Below are positions 22,572-36,300 of a DNA stretch of 64,000 bases, piece after piece. Every line of letters starts with the position of its first letter. Positions within the stretch are counted from its first letter, which is position 1. A program made the translations under genes and the position numbers. Under the pieces are notes generated by a model. The model made no database searches, was not told the DNA's origin, and saw only the letters and a list, made by a program, of their open reading frames with translations. This stretch comes from Xestospongia bergquistia (Eukaryota; Porifera; Demospongiae; Haplosclerida; Petrosiidae), in the NCBI GenBank assembly GCA_963965975.1, contig OZ014411.1, forward strand, positions 12,664,501 to 12,728,500, given 5' to 3'.

Positions 22572-23798
22572 AACAACTTGATTACTTCTTTCTTCTTATC
22601 ATTGATTAATATCAGTACAATATATTCAGTTGTTTAGAACCTAACTCTGACACAAAGGGGATTCCTGGAGCCTCCCAAACTCTAACAGATAGTCTGTCAA
22701 GGCTAGCTGCTTCGTCTCTAAGGAAAGTTGCTAATAGCTATCTTTTGCAAATTTTTGTTAGGCTACTAGCTGCTGAATTAACTTAAATCCTGCAAACACA
22801 CCTTCATATGTCTTCTAATCAAATCAAAGAGCCAACTTCTATCTACCTACTCGATTGACATTGCTGTTATCTGTCAATAAACAATATATGGTTATGGTCT
22901 CTGTTAGCTAATAAAAATCATAGTAGTTGTATATAGCAATGTTTGTAATGATCACTTCTATATTTTATATGGCTGTGTGGTTCCCTTTGTTTGTTAGATG
23001 TTGGAGGAGTTCCATATTCCTAATAAAGATAAAGTAAGTAGTTTGTCACCAGTGTTATGAAGACATTCATACTGTACTGTTCTCTAGACACAATTACACA
23101 TTGCTTGTATTAATCTTGTGTAGCACAAATTTTTCTAAAAACTCAATATTTCCTTTAAAATTAACTTTTAACTATAAATGGTACAATAGTAGACTACTAA
23201 GTAAATAGACTCACCCCATCAAAGGATTTACATTTTACTAGTTATTAATTATTAACAATAGGCTTAGTTGTGGATCACAGCTAATAGTATGGAAATCCAT
23301 GAGTTACTGGTTGCTGTTTCCCAGCAAGTAAATAGATAGAATCATTGAAAGTGTTGCGCGAAGCACGCACAGATTTTAATATTTTTCGCGAGGGAGTGGT
23401 CAGTTTTCGACATCTATAATAAAAGATGGCATACCCTGAAGCTTGTAAGCCATTTCTCCTAAGTCAACAACTTAGAGAGAAAGAGAGAGAACAAGCTAAG
23501 TAAAAATTCGATCCCAATAAACTCCTAACAACAAGTTATCAAGGAATACAAATCACTATATATGAAGTAACATTCCTAGAACAATACCATTCTTTACAAC
23601 TCAACTCATGTATGTACCAATAATGGTACAATACATACCTCAACAATTTCTACTTTAAATGTTCAGTATTAATTCCATTAATATTGAGGACTAGTTTATT
23701 TATCTACAGATTTCCACTTAAAATTCTAATTTATTTAGTGTCTAATTTTTTGGCAGCTGTGCATCTTGAGTGTTGTTCTATTTCTCTCTGAATTGTAG
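22572..23798. other. Spacer between the inverted Ig copies
   Basis: This separates the intact minus-strand Ig gene from its plus-strand pseudogene copy, so it probably holds the promoter of the intact gene. A short CpG-containing patch (CGCGAAGCACGCACAG, then TTTTTCGCGAGGG) lies at about 23357-23395. Just after it a 25-codon open start (MAYPEACKPFLLSQQLREKE, at 23426) ends before a possible GTAAAA donor. That could be a first exon, but I find no second exon for it. Confidence 0.35.
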
Positions 23799-25060
23799 GT
23801 GGTGTACAAGGTCAACAGTGTCCTTCTAATGCTAATTTTCGTAACTTTTTTGGTCCTCAGTCATATCCTGTACCACTTAGCAACCCTTTCTGCCTTCAAT
23901 GTTGTTTTATAACTGCATGCAATCCATGACCTACTGACGTTATGTGGCCACTTAGTGATAGTATTATATTAACCAATGGCAGTATGAATGGAGGTGTTCT
24001 GCTAAATCCTAGTAGTAATGTGTTGATTCTACTAAATCCTGACAATGTATTTGATGTTGGAAATGTTCTGACATGTAATTCATCATCAGGCCAATTTGAA
24101 TATGGTATTACCATAGCAGAATTTAGTAAGTTATGATATATATATCACTCTAACATACTATATTGTTTAAATAGTCTTAGAAATCCCACCCTGTCTTATA
24201 GTGGTATAGTGGATGTTAAAGAAGGTACAACTCTTACGCTCTCATGTGAGATAGTCCTGGTAATAGTAATCTTAGGACTGCATTCTATCAATGGTTCAAC
24301 AGTACTGGTGGTGAGCTTACAAATAAAGTCAACTCTCCTCCTCTCAACTTGTCATTCAGTAATATTCAAAGACAATCTAGTGGACTCTATATTTGTCAGT
24401 CGACTAAAGATATTGTACCGGACATTACCATGTCCAATGTCACTATTAATGTGCAATGTAAGTTAATTCTCTTTGCAGTCCTTGCCTTGTTGATGTGTTC
24501 ATCTTCTCTGATATCATTCTCTAATTTTAGATCCTGTAGCTATCACCTCTATCGCTTCTGCTAGCTCATCATTATCCATGGGAAACATGGTCACTATTAA
24601 CTGTACCTTTGATGGAAATCCTGTTCCTGAAAATGTGACATGGCAACAAAACGGAAGTGTCCTTGATCCTGATAACTCCACTCATATATCAGTCAATACT
24701 CAGACTACATACTCTGAGTTAACTTTAACTCTTCAAGGACTAATAGACAGTGGGAGTTATGTATGTGTACCAGAATGGAGCAGGGAATGGACAGTGCTGC
24801 TGCAGTAAATATTTCTACACAAGGTTAGTTATGTTAGGCTAATGTAGATTACAAATCTTTCTTTTTCTTTTGTTCTCTTTACTCTAGTTACTCCTTTTCC
24901 TATTTCTTCTTTAATTTCTCAAGTAATTAATTGGTACCAAATTGACCTGGTTTTATGGTTTTAATGGCAATGCTGATATTATTGGAGTTAATATAACATA
25001 TGAAGCTATTAGTAATTAATAGCAATACCTTTGACTCTGATAAGCAGTTACTTCTAGGTT
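23799..25060 (+). pseudogene. Inverted pseudogene copy of the Ig-FN3 gene
   Basis: Exons 2-5 of the Ig gene are repeated in opposite orientation with high identity. Exon 2 copy (23799-24127) has a TGC-to-TGA stop near 23926 (in NP-stop-PTD). Exon 3 copy (about 24175-24459) gains a base after LTLSCE, so the frame is lost. Exon 4 copy (about 24531-24820) is almost intact to SGSYVCV and then shifts frame. The FN3 copy begins at about 24880 and decays with stops near 25020. Exon 1 (the signal peptide) and the stalk exon are missing. The intact copy and this one form an inverted repeat with about 1.2 kb between the arms. Confidence 0.85.
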
Positions 25061-27371
25061 ATTTTACTCTGAATTGCAAGGATCATGATCTCGTGTGGCA
25101 CACTACCCAGCTTTGGCTGGCTAGTATGCCATCTCCAGGTTAAATGAAGATCAGTCAAGCTCAACAGTTCACACTTGTAGCAGTGTAAAATGCATCCAAT
25201 GTATGAGATTAATTAATGAGACCAAATTCACTTTTATCTTGGTATGCATGTGTATAGGTATAGGAGATCCTGCAAATTACGTTATCCTCTATTCTAAATA
25301 AAGTCTTTGAGAAATAAAATCAAACCAATCCCACATTCCTGGTGTCTGAGCAAATTTAAACCTCTGAATATTGTCTTTGTGCACTTGGTATATGTAGAAT
25401 GCACATTAATGATGCAATATACAATGTAATTAAGTCAAAAAACTATTAATCACTTTGTTCAGTTTCTTTTATCATTATTCCACACATCTATATTACAACT
25501 TTCTTGTAAAAGAAAAAGATATAATGTTTGCTAATTAACTGAAGGAATATCATTGTTCTTCTTGGTATTGTATATTTACAAATGAGTATGAAAATTGGAT
25601 TAAGCTCACTTCTGTAAATGTCACTAGCTTGCTCTTGAATACACCTTCCTGGCTAAAAGTTAGAATCAAATATATATTGAAACAGTTTTAACATGTTGTA
25701 TGTACTATGTATATGTTTATATACTCTTGCAACAATCCCAGCAACTTAACCCAACAGACTGAGAGTATTTGTGTGCACAGTAGCTAACAGTAAGTTAACA
25801 ATAACATTTGCAATTGAATATATTCTTTAATATAGCACTCAATACATACATGTATAGTTATTAAAATGCAATCTTGTTTTGACTCTACATGCGTACAAAT
25901 ACTTCCTATAAAATAATTTATAATTAGAGAAATACAAAAAGAGGTGTGACCATATTGTATTGACAATGTGTGGATGGTGTTGATGGTATAAATCCATTTC
26001 ATAAATTATTTGTGTCAACAACCTACATGTGCACATATGAAATCATAACTTTGTGTTTTAATGTATTACATACTATTAACATTCAATGCTGGCTCAAACA
26101 GGGATTGGGAACAATATAATGTCATGTAAAATCAAGTCTGTTTTCTAGAAGTTTTAACAAATGTTAGCATTGAGATAAATAAGTTACAGTACATTACTTT
26201 AGTGAATAAATTATGCTATTATAAGTCTTTCTATATAATAATAATTATAGACAATATCTCCCCAATCCTACCATTTATGGGAGGAATTCAGAAAAGACTA
26301 TATATGGCCCTGCTCATACATCTTTTATTTTACAGGAATCTATTGCATGTTGTAGAGAAGACAGTTCTAAATATCAATAGTGTCTGGCACTTTTTCCAAC
26401 AAACTCTGACATTCTTAATTATATCTACAGAGTTCAGCATCTAGTCAACTCAATAAATTTGAACCAAAAAACTTAGAGAGGCAAGAAAAACAACAAAACA
26501 CGACCAAATACAAATCTCTTTCTACTTTAGTGAAAAATGGTCACCATATGACTGCATGCAGGTGATATCGAATATCAAGACTAAGTGAGTAGAAAGTTGA
26601 TAAACTGAGGAAAGCTATAAAGATTGACAAATGCCAGCATTGCCTTGATATGCCAAAATGCACAATGACCCAATATTACCAAACATAAATAAGTCTAATA
26701 TCTATGATGGTTGACTTGATGCTGTAACTAATCACTTTGCAATTGTATATTAAGTTTCTCAGTATCTTCTACCAAATTGTGAAATTTACCTTTAAAAAGG
26801 AGTGTACAATAATAAATGGTGTGAAAAGTCTGTCTGATCACAGAGAAAATATCTGAGTACCAAATAGTTTCAATAATTATAATTATTATTATATTATTAT
26901 AATATATATAATTGCTTTAGACCAGACTTCCCCTAACTTCAGTCACAGTCATTTATAGGATAAGCTATATATTATATACATGAATTCAGTCTACATACTG
27001 ACTTTAGAAGTGTATATTTTTACAATTTTTTTTACTTTTTCATAACTGACTTAACCATAATAATTTTATCTCTAATTTTGTTTAGTTATGATAACATAAT
27101 AGTAGGAAAATTATTTGCTGCATTAAGAATATCAGTAAAACTTATCTTACAGCATATGCAAATATAATTCACTCTACACCTCAAAGTAAGATACAGTCAG
27201 TAATCTTCCATACTCATTCACTGAGTATGTATTGAGTGAAAAGGTCATGGCTTATCAATTTTATGAAAATTAATTTTCTATGATTAAAAAATCCAAACTG
27301 AACAACAAAACAATACCATGTATGGCAATGGAAGAAGAATAAAATTATATATAACGTGTATGTATTGAGTG
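25061..27371. other. Non-coding 3' flank shared by the GTPase-like gene copies
   Basis: No gene seen. From about 25.85 kb the sequence recurs downstream of the other family members, at 43.9-45.8, 52.6-53.97 and 53.98-55.47 kb and, shortened, at 38.98-39.65 kb. Shared landmarks include GTGTGGATGGTGTTGATGG, GTCTGTTTTCTAGAAGTTTT and GATAAACTGAGGAAAGC. It marks the 3' boundary of the duplicated unit rather than a gene. Confidence 0.65.
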
Positions 27372-30300
27372 TCAGGATAATGATTGTGTTGTTATTCTTA
27401 AATGAATTAAAATACTAGACAGTTTTCGTTTGGTAGCTTGATCAGGTCCAACTTTCTTTTGCCAGGCCAACAGAATGATTAATATACGTTGCCAACGAGA
27501 GTAGTGGGATAATGCCAAACGAATTTCCTCTTCTTTATCTACTCCAAGAGCTGCTGTCAGTTGCTTTACTTCCTCATGATTTTGAAGTTCATTATCTAAT
27601 TCCATAGCTAAATCAAAGAGCTTGTCTGGAGTAATTATATCTATACAAATGTAAAAAATAAAAAAGTGAATCGATGTCAAGCAAGAGGCCTCAAGTTAAG
27701 CACTAAATTATACATAATATAGGCAAAACATTGCTAATGTTGAATCAATTAATTGTTGTTGTTCTCATTATAATTTATCAGTAAATATCAATATCAAAAT
27801 ATATACAGTGCCTTACCGCTTTGTCTAAGAGTCTTTTCATACATCTAAAAAAAGGACAATAAATTTATATTATGTATATATAAACTTGACACTTAGTCAT
27901 AAACCAAAGCTGAAATTATAACTTACTTCTAAAATGTTCTCATTCCAACTCTTCCTGAGAAGACTTTTTGTAGCCTCACATGAATGACAAAGTTGCTTTG
28001 AAGGAAGTATTTCATATTTTGTTTTAAGATGATCACCTTCTTGGAGTTTTATAGGTTGAAGACAAACAAGAGCAAAACGATATGATAGATCTTTAATCAT
28101 TTTGCAAATTGTATCTAAAGCTCTTTTACAACACTGTAAAATTTTTTCACAGACTGAATCTAGTTCAGATCTATTATTGTACTCGATTATCAACTCCAAA
28201 TGTGTGCTGTGGAAAATAACCTGAAGCTCATACTCTCGTCCTTTAGATGTGATTACAAACTTTACAACATTAACTTCACTAGTAGAAACAAACAAAACAT
28301 TTGGTAAAGTAAGTATCCTTTGAGTAAACAGTCCCTGAACATCTGGAGGTGTAAACTTATAGTCATATAAAATGAATAATGAGTTAAATGATGTTTTTTG
28401 AACTCTAAGATTACCTCTTCTAGCAGAGGGAACAAATAACAAAGGAGGCCACGAGTCACTTATTGAAGCAGGAAAATGATCTACCAAGGTTTCAGTGGAA
28501 TAAGCTCGAGAGCGCCTTTCTTTCTTAACTTGCTGCAATTTCTTACTGTGTACCTCAGCAGCTAAGCCTAGAGAGCAGAGTGTGGGGACTATCACTTCAC
28601 TTGCTTCCTTTGATAAAAGTTCTATGACTTGCTGCTCAGTGAACAAGCCATCAAAGGTGGCCTCTTCACTTCCTTTCGGAGGGTAAAAAAGATGGCACAA
28701 AAGATTTACAAACTTGACTGGCTGAAGAATAATTATATTTTTGAGGGAAGGAATGTTTGGAATATAGAAAATACTTGAAAATTCTGTGAAAGTTTTAAGA
28801 AATTCTAGATATTCACTACCTTCAATATCTAGTTCTAAAGCATATGCCTCAAGCTCATGTTTGCTTATGAACATTCTATCAGTAAAATAAAATAAACTAC
28901 GTAAGAATATCCAAGATAACTTTATATTTTTACGCAATGTTCTTTTCTTGATCATATTTTCAAATAAAAGCTTCAGTTCATGTGAGTCACTATCATCAGT
29001 AAAATTTAACACTAGTATATTGTCTAAAATGGGTTTTGGCAATCCAAGATGCTGAGCTTCAGATGATAATTCACGACAAAGAGTTTCTTTAGCAGTCTCC
29101 TTTTCTTTTGGTGACAAGGACTTGTTAGAAGAGATAATAAATGCAACAGCTGGAGACTGCAATGGAGTTTTAGGAACTGCTAAATGCGTTGCTGCTGCAA
29201 ATTGAAGCATATAAGAAATTTTTGAACCTCTTTCCATTAGTGGCTTTTCACTGTCATATCCAGGAAAGCTAAGGTTAGGCATTTCTTTTAAGTTATGTAT
29301 GTCATCAATGCTGACTACAAAAAAGCCAAGTTGGCGATGTGTATAACGTGAAACAAGTGATAAAAAGTTGTACACACCTTTGCTAAATCCTACATCAAAA
29401 ATATTGCCAAAAACCACACCTGATGATACAACACGCTTCAGTTCTGGGCTAATGTCTGTTCGTCTTAATGTACGATCAATATCACAATAAATACGATGAA
29501 GATGCCTATTCAAGGTGTCGTCTTCAAATATTTTTGGGACATCTCCTGATATGGCAATTTGATCAAGTTCTATTTGCTGCCCCTGCAGGAGACTATCATG
29601 TAAAATAGCTGAACTACAAGTAAACGTGTGCATTGAACGTTGCGTAAAAGGCATCCAACATAACGACTCATCTGCATTCCCTCCAAGGACAGATATACCA
29701 TAATGAGATAGACGATGTTTTTCATATGTGTTCATTAACATAGGACTTGATATGTCATCAGTAGAAACAGACAAAGAATGTTTTAGAAAGTTATGCACTA
29801 ATGTTGACTTTCCACAATTTGGTAATCCACCCACTGCAGCAAGAAACAGATTACATGAGACAGTCTTTTTTACAATGACGTCTTTGAAGTCACTAACTGA
29901 CAGCGTGAGAGTACCTAAGGAAATTAGACCATATCAGTTAAATAATGTATGACTTTGACACTAATTGAACATTGTACACCAAATATATGTACAATGCTTA
30001 CTTGGTTTCTCTTTGATTTCCAACAGTTTATTCATAATACTATCAAGTACAGGATCTTCAGGAAAAGCAAATGCAGCCATATCAAGAAGTGAAGGAAATA
30101 ATGTGATGGGAGACAATGGACGGGACATTGGTAAGGAATAGGGTACTTCATTTTGTTCAGGCTCTTCTCTGTGATGATCCAACTTGCTGGTCTAGAAGAA
30201 TGACAAAGCTTCATTAGCCATATATACCTACTGACACAGTGTTCACTATTAGAGGTGAACATTTGTTACCATATGGATTGGTGGTTAAAATATGCAGTTT

Positions 30301-33300
30301 AATTTTATTTGTCACTTTTATAACAAAAGCAAATTGACAAACGCACATGTAGATAGATAATTATCTAATATCCTGGAAACAGTAGACATGTTTATAGTTG
30401 GAATAAGTTTATGCCTGCTAACTGTATTAATTCCTATCAAGTATGTTTGTTGCTATTCAGATTGAATGCACATTAATAGCTGAAAACTAAATGAGATGTC
30501 ATGTATCACATTACCTCAAAATGCGTTCATGTTCACGACTTCCTATAGTCAGTACTATATCCACTTTAAACCACATACAGAAGTGGATTAAAGCAAATCC
30601 AAATTTAAACCTCATTCACTGAATGCATATTGTGTTTAAACAAAGTTGATATGTATTGTAACTGAATCAACTACACTTTATTTATATGCTTATTTGCAGA
30701 ACTGCCTGACGTACTATGTATGCATGCCTGGCAGTAATCAATAATTATGATATCCAAATATAGGTTTGAATTCTATCTGCGCTTTAGAAAATGCATGTAC
30801 AAGTAGAAGTTTAAAACATGGGGGAGGGATATTGATCATGAAGCATGAAGTGTGGCTGAAAATTGTTCAGCTACATAATTATTCATAGTCATTGCCAATC
30901 GATTTTCTCACCATAAACGTGCTTAATTTTTGTATTATTACAAACAACAAAAAAATACACACTTAGTTAAGGGCTCAAACTCGCTGTAACAAATACTCTT
31001 AAACAAACGTACAATTTGTAATTCTTATAAAATGTATATTCAATTACACGTGTATATAATTACTTTACTAAACATGCACATGTCTCCTTTTTCTGGTACA
31101 TATACAACAGGCACTTATATACTTAAAATTTCAAATTCACTTAATTTGAAGCAAGAACAAATAATGTACCTGTAGTACTTTGTCTTGGCCTGGTAATTCC
31201 ACAGGAAACATGAGAAGTAAGTCATTTTTCTGTTTATAAGAAAGTTCTAATTCATTAAAATAACAATGAAGTTATTATATATGTATCTTAATTAATGTGT
31301 AACAACTTCAACAATTTTAGTGACTACTGTAATAATCACAAAATCTGTATATGCTAAAATATTAAATTTCATTAGGTTGAATTTGGAATTGCTTGGAAAT
31401 TCATTGAAACATTTATTAATGCTAGATAAATCTGAATATTTAAAATTTGCTATTTTAGTCTTTTTATGCAATTAATAGTAAGCTCAATCAATTGAGGTAA
31501 CATTTTAATATGAATAGTTACATGTACATATATTTAAAGTATGCCCTTTTAGATCTCATGATAATAAATTACTAATTATTGTAGTTGTACATGCTTAAAA
31601 CATTTTAATCTGTCAAAAATACTAATGTCTTGCAATAATTTAATTGAAAAAGTAACATCCTACTTTCAGTTTTAAGAATTATTATACACATAGAAACAGA
31701 ATATTGAATGCTATAACTCTACTAACAATGACAATATTATAAGCTATATCCATCTGATATAAAATTTGAGTTCACCAAGGGTACGCACATAGATACTGCA
31801 TTATCAAAACTTTTAGTATAATGCTTAAAATTTAATGACAACTTTTCAAAATATTCATTATTTATAAGTAATAAACTTCTTTGGCTTGTGGCATCTAATT
31901 TACCATTAGATATAGCTTACTGTTGGCTGTTTAGATCTTCTTGAACCATATGTAATACCGCTATCCTTGTCACTAATTTCCTATGATATGAAACACAGAT
32001 CACAATCACAAAACATCAATATCAAACAAAATCAGAAAAAAGCCTCAAGTACAAGAAGATTATCAACTTTTAATATATCTTTGGCTTGTTACATCTAATT
32101 TACCATTAGATATAGCTTACTGTTGGCTGTTTAGATCTTCTTGAACCATATGTAATACCGCTATCCTTGTCACTAATTTCCTATGATATGAAACACAGAT
32201 CACAATCACAAAACATCAATATCAAACAAAATCAGAAAAAAGCCTCAAGTACAAGAAGATTATCAACTTTTAATATATCTTTGGCTTGTTACATCTAATT
32301 TACCATTAGATCTAGCTTACTGTTGGCTGTTTAGATCTTCTTGAACCATATGTAATACCGCTATCCTTGTCACTAATTTCCTGTGATATAAAACACAGAT
32401 CACAATCACAAAACACCAATAGCAAAATCAGAAAAAACCCTCAAGTACAATGAAATTATTTACTTTTAACATATCTAAAAATGCATGAGTCCATGCTTAC
32501 AGTATTATGTGAAAGGATTATCTTATACACACATGTAATGCAATGAGTTGGCTATGCATATGTTAAGTAATGCCATGGTTCCACCTCCCACTATATGGAA
32601 AAGCCACATTTATCAACATGCTGTACTCTTCATGCATTTGAGTGTTTGAATGGATAGAGTTTCTATTCCTTAAAGCACTCAAAATAAGAGTTATAAAAGT
32701 GGGTATCTTATGTAAAATCATAACTTTCTGTGTAAAAGTATTTTTAAAAACCTTTATTCAAATTATCTTGAGGTTGTTATTTATATTTATTAATTGCTTT
32801 TTAGAATGTTTTAACTACCAGTAAGCTATATCCGTTTGATATAAAAATTGATTCCTAAACTAAATCTTCTTATTATAGATACTGTATTATCAAATCATCT
32901 AGCATAATTTTTTTTTGTATTTACCATTGGCAATTTCATGATTAACTTACTGTTGGGATGATAAGCTGTTCCAAACTTGAAATGTGTGAGACACAACTCT
33001 TGCTATCCTTAATATCACTTTCCTATGATGATAAAACAGAGGTAACAATATCATAAGACATCAATAACAAAATCAGTAAAACTGCATCATGGCAAAACAT
33101 GATAACTTTCAACATATCACAAAGTGAAGTCCAAGTTTACTTTATAATTATCATTTGAAAGCATCATATTATATTCACATGTAGTTAGCATAGATTTACC
33201 TCATGTATTGACTCTTGAATTAGAGATTGAGAGTTATACTCTGACAGTTCCACATTAGATAACTATTATTAAAGGTAAAAATACATAATAATATAATAAT

Positions 33301-36300
33301 ATTGAAAGGTGTCTGTGGTATATATCTCTTGTACTTTTAAAAACAAACCATATAATGAGCATACCAGTAAGTTCTCAGAAGATAGATCAGCAGGTGGTTC
33401 TGGCTGGTTTGGCTTAATCATATCACTCTATATAAATAGTAACAAATTGAAGATTGTTACTTTGAGTTTTATTTTATATTCTTAGGTTATTGCTTGTTGA
33501 AATATCTATCAACCATGGCCTATATTAAAGACATTCTAACATATAAAATCAGTGATCAACATACCAAATGTGTTTTGAACATAAAAGTACTTCTGAATGA
33601 TTGGATATGATTGTTTCATATGTATATGTATACATACAATCCTTTTGTATGACATTACTTTAGTTTTATTTTACACCAACACTTTATGTTTTATGAATGT
33701 TTTAGGGGTAGGTTTGTTATAATACATACATAGCACATGCATACATAGTAACTTGGAAAGAAAAAACAGATGTCCACCTTTAGCTTGCATACAATAGAGA
33801 CCCACCATGTTTGAGGACACAGCACAAAACAAAAATTATAATAATAATTTAATTTACAGCTTTCATTCTTAACATTACATAGCTATACACTGCATGTTGC
33901 TAGTGGAAAATCATGTTTTTGTGAAAAAAAATGCTCATAATGTTTGTTTTCTGCTACTATTTGTAAAACATATTTCAACAGAACATTGCTATAACTTATA
34001 ACGATTACTAATGTATATATCTGACAGTAAATACTGAACTGGCAATGTACTATTATACCTCTATCTTACTTAACAGAAGACAAGACAAATCTGATTTACA
34101 TACAAGATAGACTTCAACTCCATTTTGTTTTATGACCTCCATTCATTTTATTTCCTATTAATCCAAAGAAGCCATTGTGATGGTTAAAATAATACATACA
34201 ACAATGCAAATTTTAACTGTTTATAGCAAAGGGCACAACAAAATAGCTCTCTAACCTTACCATATTCATACCACTACACCCATATATGCTATGAACAATC
34301 AATCAGTTTTTGGTAGTAATGGCTGCCTAGTGCTGAAATATATGATGTAACATTACTTTTGTCAATTATTTTAATTAATTTCTGTTTGCTAAAGCACTCG
34401 AAATAAGAGTTATAAAGTCAGTATCTTATATAAAATCGTACGTTTCAGTGTAAAAAGTGTTTTTAAAAAGCCTTATTGTTTTACACTTAACAAGGGCAAA
34501 CAGAATAGTAGATTAAATATCTTGGCATCACTACATAGGGAGTGCCACTGTGTCTACTTGATAATATAGCTTATAAATAATGCCCATCAGCATCTAAATG
34601 TCTGGTAAAATCACATCACACCATACAGTCCATAGCATCATGACATCATATACATTGTACCCCAGACAACTACTATCTACTACATAATTAAATGTGCTTA
34701 TGTTCAAAATTTTTTTAACACGTAAATTTTTTACATGAAACTTTTATGACGTGAAAGTTTCCCGATCTACGGTACTTATTTTAAAGATCCATGGTGATAA
34801 ACAACAAAATCATAAAAAACTACATCATGCCATAACATTGTGAGATATGGAGATACAGAGGACATTGCTTTAACACAATGAGTCAAACAGCATCCAGCTC
34901 TAATGTTGTATAATCTCTTGAAAATCAGCATATTTGAGGCAGTGCATTAGTATATTTGAGGCAGTGTATTAGTATATTTGAGGCAGTGCATTAGTATGCA
35001 CAGAGCAGCTCCATCTAACAATGATGAAGGTAACTTAACCAAGAACTGTCTTACCCATAGGCGTCCCTGTTACCCATTAACTTTATTTGACTTTAATTTA
35101 TAGGAAAAAGTGCTCATGTAATCTGATAAGTATATAGTCACATGAGTCGGGTTGACTTCAGGCATCCAAGCTATAATTAATCTTGTTTAATTTGGAAAAT
35201 ATGACATCCACTTTTATATCAATATTAACTGTGAATATTTTTATGCAGATATACTGTGACTTCTAATCCTTTGGTGCTTGGAATATGACAGGCAGTCATT
35301 TTGGATCACAAGTTAACTACATATGTTTTGATGCTAATTCAATTCATTTTATTCTATGTTCGTATGTGAAAATTTAAAGCATCACATAAACTTGTTTTCT
35401 ATATTATTGTTTTAGTGTGTTTTAACTACCAATAAGCTATAATTATATATATATAAATTAATTGACCTCACCAATAAAATTAAACTTAATGTATCTAATA
35501 CATTAATCTTAATTTAAAAAGTAGTATCATAACATGTACATGTAAACTTTGGTTCCATTTACCATTACTAATTTGAGCTTTAACTTACTGTTATCTGTTC
35601 TGATCTTCTATGACTCTTGCTATCATCAAAATCACTTTCCTATGATGAAGAAAAAGAGGTGACTATCATCTGAGAGATCAATAACAAATCAGAAAAAATA
35701 CATCATGCCACAACATTATCAACTTTCAACATATCTGGAAAGTGAAGTCCATGCTTACAGAATCATTGAAAAGCATCATATTATATAAAATTATCATATC
35801 ATATTATATTTATATTATTATACTATGTATTTATAATTCAAACTCTATTTTAAAGAGTATTTTTTAAACATCCAATGTAGTGTGCCATGCAATCCTTTTG
35901 TATGACATTCCTTTAGTTTTATTTCACACTAACACTTTATGTTTTATGAATTTTTAGGGATAGATTTGTTACAATATGAAATAATGTAAAGGGTAGAGGG
36001 TGGAAGTCAGTTTAATGACAAAATTTAGAGGTCAGGTCAGGCTCAGAAAATGAATTAAGGACACCCTATGAAATTTTAACTGTCTGAGCTACAACAATGG
36101 ATGCATGAGATTGTTCTTTGAATAGAATCTATACACATGTGATATGCAAGATGATAATTCTAAAACATTCCTCCTTTAATTATCTTAAAGATACAAACAT
36201 TGTCTGTGGAGACATTATACCATACTAGAATATAGAAAAGCAAGTAGAAAAGACTTCAGTGAGCATGCATAGACTACTGTGAGATAGGTACTAGCAATCT

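Noticed and set aside
23426..23500. First exon starting MAYPEACKPFLL
   Set aside because: Possible donor but no matching downstream exon; kept only as a remark in the spacer entry.
27927..29914. NACHT/NLR assignment for the large P-loop exon
   Set aside because: The P-loop and the WB-like strand fit several classes, but the FDVG and SNK-like order, the winged-helix part and the absence of leucine-rich repeats fit Roc/COR better.
31880..32474. CRISPR-like array
   Set aside because: The repeat unit is 200 bases with no unique spacers and contains a spliceable exon; the genome is eukaryotic.
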